A stretch of DNA of 34,716 nt from Candidatus Omnitrophota bacterium (GTDB lineage: Bacteria; Omnitrophota; Gorgyraeia; Gygaellales; Profunditerraquicolaceae): the NCBI GenBank assembly GCA_028715785.1, contig JAQURC010000001.1:268766-303481 (forward strand), given 5' to 3'. The first letter of the stretch is position 1, and every line of letters begins with the position of its first letter. The position numbers and the translations under genes were made by a program. The notes below the pieces were generated by a model, which was not told where the DNA came from, did no database searches, and saw only the letters and a program-made list of their open reading frames with translations. Below, piece by piece: positions 30,595 to 34,716 of the stretch.

Positions 30595-31293
30595 TCAAAT
30601 TAACCCCTCATCGCAAAAGCTAAAGTAATTTCCGTTTCCGATAATTATATGGTCAAGGCATTTTACCAGAAGAATGTCTCCCGCCTGGACCAGCGCTTGC
30701 GTAAACTCCCGGTCCTCCTGGCTGGGGCTGGGGTTGCCTGACGGGTGATTGTGAACGCAGATTATAAAGGATGCGGAATGCTGCATGGCCTTCTGGAAGA
30801 TCTCTCTTATTATGGGTTTTGCCTGGTTTACGGTCCCTTCCTCGGCCTCTAATATATCTATAATCCTGTTTTCTGAATTTAAAAGCAAGACTTTGAACAC
30901 CTCTTTTTTTAAGTCCTGCATTCGCGGCATCAGGATCTCAGTTATATCTTCCGAAGATCCTATTTTTGGCCGGTCTTCCTTGATTTCTTCTTCTCTGAAT
31001 CTTTTTCCTATCTCGATAGCCGCTTTTATCCGGGCGAGTTTCGCATTTCCTAACCCCCGCAATCCTCTCCAGCAATCTAGGTCCGCCTGGCCGATATTGC
31101 GAAAGGCCTTGAATTTCCGCAAAATCGCCCTCGCTAAATCCATGGCGCTTTCTTCTCTTGCTCCTGTCCCTAAAATGATTGCCAGCAATTCGGAATTGCT
31201 TAAGGTGTGTTCTCCATTTTTCAGCAATTTCTCTCTGGGCCTATCCTCAAGCGGCCAATTGTTTATAGATATGAATTTTCTGGTTTTTCCCAT
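30595..31293 (-). CDS. radC: RadC/UPF0758 family JAMM protein
   Basis: A 232-aa protein with the family opening PLEDRPREKLLKNG, a helix-hairpin-helix near LRGLGNAKLARI (residues ~78-90) and the JAMM motif VHNHPSGNPSPSQED (~180-195). The family is widely conserved but its biochemical role is unsettled; an involvement in recombination repair was first proposed and later questioned. It is the stand-alone relative of the RadC domain in the island's fusion protein. Codon use matches the core genome, so this is likely the resident copy. Confidence 0.93.
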   Translation of the reverse strand: MGKTRKFISINNWPLEDRPREKLLKNGEHTLSNSELLAIILGTGAREESAMDLARAILRKFKAFRNIGQADLDCWRGLRGLGNAKLARIKAAIEIGKRFREEEIKEDRPKIGSSEDITEILMPRMQDLKKEVFKVLLLNSENRIIDILEAEEGTVNQAKPIIREIFQKAMQHSASFIICVHNHPSGNPSPSQEDREFTQALVQAGDILLVKCLDHIIIGNGNYFSFCDEGLI

Positions 31294-31463
31294 ATTCCAG
31301 CCTTTCTTATCCGTCTTGGCAAAAAACCACGTTAGCTCTCTATATAACAGACGTAAAAAACCTGATTTTCTAACATTCCAGCTTCAGCTTGTTTTTTTCT
31401 AATTTTGTGTTAAACTTATATTCACCAGCCTTATCAATATAAGTATGAACAAGTTAGGAGAAA

Positions 31464-34400
31464 ATGAGCGCTGAAAAAGTCTCGATCCCTAATTACGAAA
31501 TCGTTCAAAAGCTAGGAGAGGGCCCGCAGTCGGTTGTTTATAAGGCCTTCCACAAAAAATTCCCCGAACGCCCGCTTGTCTTGAAAGTCCTCAAAGTGGG
31601 ATTCCTTCCCGAGCACCAGAAATTACATTTTCGGCAGAAAATCGAACGGCTTAAGGTCTTAAACGACCCGATGCTTATCCGGCCGCTTTCTTTCGAGGTT
31701 ATCGAAGATATCCAGTTTATCACGCGGGAGTATTTTGACGGGATCCCTCTTAACGAATGGGCGGCCCTTCAGCCGAAGATTTCCCTCAAGGATTTTTTTA
31801 CCATCAGCTGCCTTTTGGCGCAGGCCGTCAATAAAGTTTGCGAGAGCGGCATTATTTACGGCGGGCTTAAACCGCACAATATACTGGTCCATCCCAAGAG
31901 CCTGGATATCCGGCTGGTCGATTTCATCTCTTCAATAGACGTCAGGGAGGTAAGCCATTTTATTTACGACCGCGGCTTTGTCGAAGGTACCCTTGCCTAT
32001 ACCTCGCCGGAACAGACCGGGCGCATAAATCACAGGGTGGATTTTTCTTCGGATTTTTACGCTATGGGCATTATTTTTTATGAACTATTGACGCGCAAAC
32101 TTCCTTTTTTTTCGCTGGACCCGCTGGAGCTTATCCATTCGCACCTGGCGGAAGAGGCGCCATATGTCAGCGAGTTAAACCCCGAGATCCCCCAGATGTT
32201 AAGCAAGATAGTTGCCAAGCTTATCTTAAAACAGCCGGAGAAGCGCTATCTGAGCGCTTCGGGATTGCTGGCGGATCTGGTCCAATGCCATAATGAATAC
32301 GCGGCAAAAGGGGCTATCGCCGAGTTTCCTTTGGGCGTTTACGATTACACGCGCAGGGTCACGTTTGTTTCTAAGATGGTTGGCCGGGACAATGAGGCCA
32401 AGACGATCCTGGATGAATACGAGCAGGCCACTAAGGGTTTCTTCCGCTCTATGTTTATATCGGGCCTTCCGGGTATCGGAAAAACCCGGCTTATCCAGGA
32501 ATTGCAAAAGCCGATAGTCAAACGCCACGGTTATTTTACCTCCGGAAAATTTGACCTCTATCAAAAGAATATCCCCTATAGCGCCCTTATCCAGAGCCTG
32601 CGCAATCTTATAAGGACTTTTTTAACGGAAAGCGACGAAAGGGTTGAGCTTTGGAAAGATAAAATCCTCAAGACGCTGGCAAATAACGGCAGGATCATCA
32701 CCGAGGTTATCCCCGAGCTTGAGGTATTAATCGGCTCCCAGCCCGAGATCAAGCCTCTTCCGCCCGTAGAATCCAGGAACCGTTTTAACGACCTCTTCGG
32801 GAAATTTTTGGCTTGCCTGGCTAACGAGGAGAACCCGCTTACTATATTTATTGATGACCTGCAGTGGTGTGATATCGCGACCTTCGATTTTTTAGACACT
32901 CTTTTTACCAATTATCGGGATTACAAATGCATTTTTTTCATCGGGGCATATCGGCATAATGAAGTGAGCCTCGAACATCCTTTAACCCGCCTGATCCGCG
33001 ACATCAAAGAACAAAACAGCCCGCTCAAGGAAACAAGGTTGGGGCCTCTGCAGGTGGAAGATTGCCACGAGATGGTTTCGTATATTCTTGATTCACCTCT
33101 TTCCCAAACCGGAGAATTGTCCGCTTTTATCGCCGACCTTTCGGAAGGAAATCCGTTGTTTGTAAGCGAGATACTTTCTTACCTTAACAATGAAAATCTT
33201 ATGTATTCGGATGAGCACCGGCATTGGCAGTGGGATATCAATAAAATAAGACAGTCAAACATGCCGCCGACGGTGGTTGCGCTCTTCAGCTCCAAAGTTA
33301 AGAGGCTCCCCGCTGCGGCGATAGAATTACTTGAATATTGCGCTTGTATGGGCAACCGTTTTTCTCCTACTGAAATCTCAATGGTTAAAGAGATATCTTT
33401 ACTGGACGTCTTTGAAACATTAAAGCCTGCTCTATCCCAGGGGCTTTTGATGGAGAGTAAAGACGACTTGCAGTTTGTTCATGACCGCGTGCAGGAAGCG
33501 GTTTTAAGCGCCATAGGTACCCAGAGTAGGCGCCAGATCCACTGGACCATCGGGACGCATTTATTGTCCGGTGTGCCTGAAGGAGCGGATCCGGAAAGGG
33601 TTAATAGTATGTTTAACATTTTTTCGATGACCGCCCATTTAAACCTCGGTAAACCGGCTGTTTTGGAACCGAAGATGGCGTACCGGTTGTCGGATATAAA
33701 CTATCATGCCGGCAACAAGGCTCTGGATGCTTTGGCTACGGAAGCGGCGAATGAATATTTCCGTCTGGCCAGAGAACTCCTGCCCCCGGAGTGCTGGGAG
33801 GCGCAATACGAGAAGACCTTTAAGATATATCAAAAATCGGCAAAGACAGAGCTGATGTGCGGCAAATACGACGATTCGGAGAAGCTGCTGAATAAACTGC
33901 TGGAGAATGCCAAGACTGACCTGGATAAAGCGGAGTGCCTTGCCGAACAAACCACTTCGCTTTCCTCGATCGGAAATTTTATTAAAGCCATCGAGACCGC
34001 CAACCGCGGGCTTGCTTATTTCAACAAATCCATTCCTGATAACCCCGCGGAAGCAGAGAGAAAAAGAGAAGAGTTGATGCGGGATATAGAATCCAAGAAC
34101 ATCGATGTCTGGAACACCATCCTGAATATGCCGTTTACCAAGGATAGGAAGAGTAAGATAGAATTAGCTTTTTACAGCGAACTTATTCCCGATCTTTATA
34201 TGTCGGGGCTTGTGCCGCAGCTTTATCTTTCGGCAGCCCAGTCAACCCAGCATTGCCTGGAAGGCGGCATGGATGAATCGGTTATCTACTCTTTTTCCAT
34301 AATGGGCCTTTGCCTGGGAGAGAGGGGTGAATTTGAAAAAGCGTTTAAATACGAGGATCTTGCGCGCGATCTAAGCGAAAAATATCCCAATACCTTCGGC

Positions 34401-34716
34401 GCTACGCGGGGTATGAACGGGATTGTCTGGTGTAACGCGCATTCGCGAAGCTACCCCGAAGAGATAGTTGATTATTGCCTGAAGGCCATACAGTGCGGTA
34501 AAAATTCCGGGGATCTTTACAATGCGGGGCTCTCTTACGGGCCGTTGATGTGGAACCTCCAGGTGCAAGGAAATGATTTCAGGAGGACGGAGGAATACGC
34601 CCGCGAGTGCCTGGAGTTCTCCAAGAAATACCACCTTTATTTTTCTGTCCGCCTGGCTGAAGCGATGCAGGCCGGATGGATAGAGCCGATGAAGAAGGGT
34701 TATACGCCCATTGAGA
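31464..34716 (+). CDS. Kinase-like/AAA ATPase multidomain signalling protein, start of gene (3' truncated)
   Basis: An open frame of at least 1084 codons running out of the window. Domain 1 (residues ~8-265) is a Ser/Thr kinase fold: glycine loop LGEGPQSVVYKA (18-29), Lys K41, a DFG-position D153 (VDFI) and the YTSPEQTGRINHRVDFSSDFYAMG activation segment. The catalytic loop, normally HRD..N, reads Y132-G-G-L-K-P-H-N, so the catalytic Asp is missing and a pseudokinase is likely. Domain 2 (~320-620) is an AAA_16-type ATPase with Walker A GLPGIGKT (334-341) and Walker B IFIDD (D464/D465). The rest is helical, TPR-like. Relatives usually continue into GAF and histidine-kinase domains, which would lie beyond the window. 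ATG 31464 follows TTAGGAG closely. Confidence 0.88.
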   Translation, partial: MSAEKVSIPNYEIVQKLGEGPQSVVYKAFHKKFPERPLVLKVLKVGFLPEHQKLHFRQKIERLKVLNDPMLIRPLSFEVIEDIQFITREYFDGIPLNEWAALQPKISLKDFFTISCLLAQAVNKVCESGIIYGGLKPHNILVHPKSLDIRLVDFISSIDVREVSHFIYDRGFVEGTLAYTSPEQTGRINHRVDFSSDFYAMGIIFYELLTRKLPFFSLDPLELIHSHLAEEAPYVSELNPEIPQMLSKIVAKLILKQPEKRYLSASGLLADLVQCHNEYAAKGAIAEFPLGVYDYTRRVTFVSKMVGRDNEAKTILDEYEQATKGFFRSMFISGLPGIGKTRLIQELQKPIVKRHGYFTSGKFDLYQKNIPYSALIQSLRNLIRTFLTESDERVELWKDKILKTLANNGRIITEVIPELEVLIGSQPEIKPLPPVESRNRFNDLFGKFLACLANEENPLTIFIDDLQWCDIATFDFLDTLFTNYRDYKCIFFIGAYRHNEVSLEHPLTRLIRDIKEQNSPLKETRLGPLQVEDCHEMVSYILDSPLSQTGELSAFIADLSEGNPLFVSEILSYLNNENLMYSDEHRHWQWDINKIRQSNMPPTVVALFSSKVKRLPAAAIELLEYCACMGNRFSPTEISMVKEISLLDVFETLKPALSQGLLMESKDDLQFVHDRVQEAVLSAIGTQSRRQIHWTIGTHLLSGVPEGADPERVNSMFNIFSMTAHLNLGKPAVLEPKMAYRLSDINYHAGNKALDALATEAANEYFRLARELLPPECWEAQYEKTFKIYQKSAKTELMCGKYDDSEKLLNKLLENAKTDLDKAECLAEQTTSLSSIGNFIKAIETANRGLAYFNKSIPDNPAEAERKREELMRDIESKNIDVWNTILNMPFTKDRKSKIELAFYSELIPDLYMSGLVPQLYLSAAQSTQHCLEGGMDESVIYSFSIMGLCLGERGEFEKAFKYEDLARDLSEKYPNTFGATRGMNGIVWCNAHSRSYPEEIVDYCLKAIQCGKNSGDLYNAGLSYGPLMWNLQVQGNDFRRTEEYARECLEFSKKYHLYFSVRLAEAMQAGWIEPMKKGYTPIE

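Overview
The window is 34.7 kb of bacterial chromosome from what looks like an uncultured, Gram-negative-type anaerobe or microaerophile. The evidence is a B12-type (class II) ribonucleotide reductase, a two-subunit Fe-S fumarase, a desulforedoxin, a six-gene complex related to energy-converting hydrogenases, and an AsmA-like envelope protein. The style (tight ATGA-coupled operons, mixed conserved and orphan genes) would suit Omnitrophota or a neighbouring PVC-type lineage. That placement is an impression, not a demonstrated assignment.

Layout. (1) 1-5492: a compact, translationally coupled operon, murI-queD-queC-queE-queF-fumarase alpha-fumarase beta-rph-rdgB. It holds the GTP-derived branch of queuosine synthesis up to preQ1 except FolE. 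(2) 5470-7002: tRNA-Pro(TGG) and tRNA-Arg(TCT) behind a good promoter, an AsmA-like anchored protein, and tRNA-His(GTG). (3) About 7005-17200: a visibly AT-rich defence island next to tRNA-His. It encodes a type IIS-like restriction-modification system (a RadC-methyltransferase fusion, a second Dam-type methylase and an AlwI-family nuclease), a PD-(D/E)XK-like protein, a HEPN protein, a DndB-like DGQHR protein, a solo OLD nuclease, a small unknown and a RusA-like protein. Three copies of a ~58-bp repeat bracket the last genes. The island ends in a palindrome-rich GC-rich noncoding block. No integrase or transposase is present. (4) 17205-21430: nrdJ behind a promoter and a leader with a candidate 22-aa peptide and a terminator hairpin, then a membrane protein, an ACR3 arsenite pump, a CuA-like cupredoxin and a desulforedoxin. 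(5) 21468-28516: a HyfB/C/E/F/G/I-like operon whose large subunit has lost three of the four nickel-binding cysteines, so it looks like an Ehr-type complex and not a hydrogenase. (6) 28512-31293: arsR with a palindromic operator, a 56-aa Cys-rich protein, a DGC zinc-binding protein, a truncated ORF, a divergent response regulator and XRE regulator sharing a perfect palindrome, and chromosomal radC. (7) 31464-end: the start of a giant kinase-like/ATPase signalling protein whose kinase catalytic loop is degenerate.

The most unusual items are the repeat-bracketed defence genes, the RadC-methyltransferase fusion, the nickel-less large subunit, the palindrome-rich block, and the leader-terminator architecture in front of three separate transcription units.
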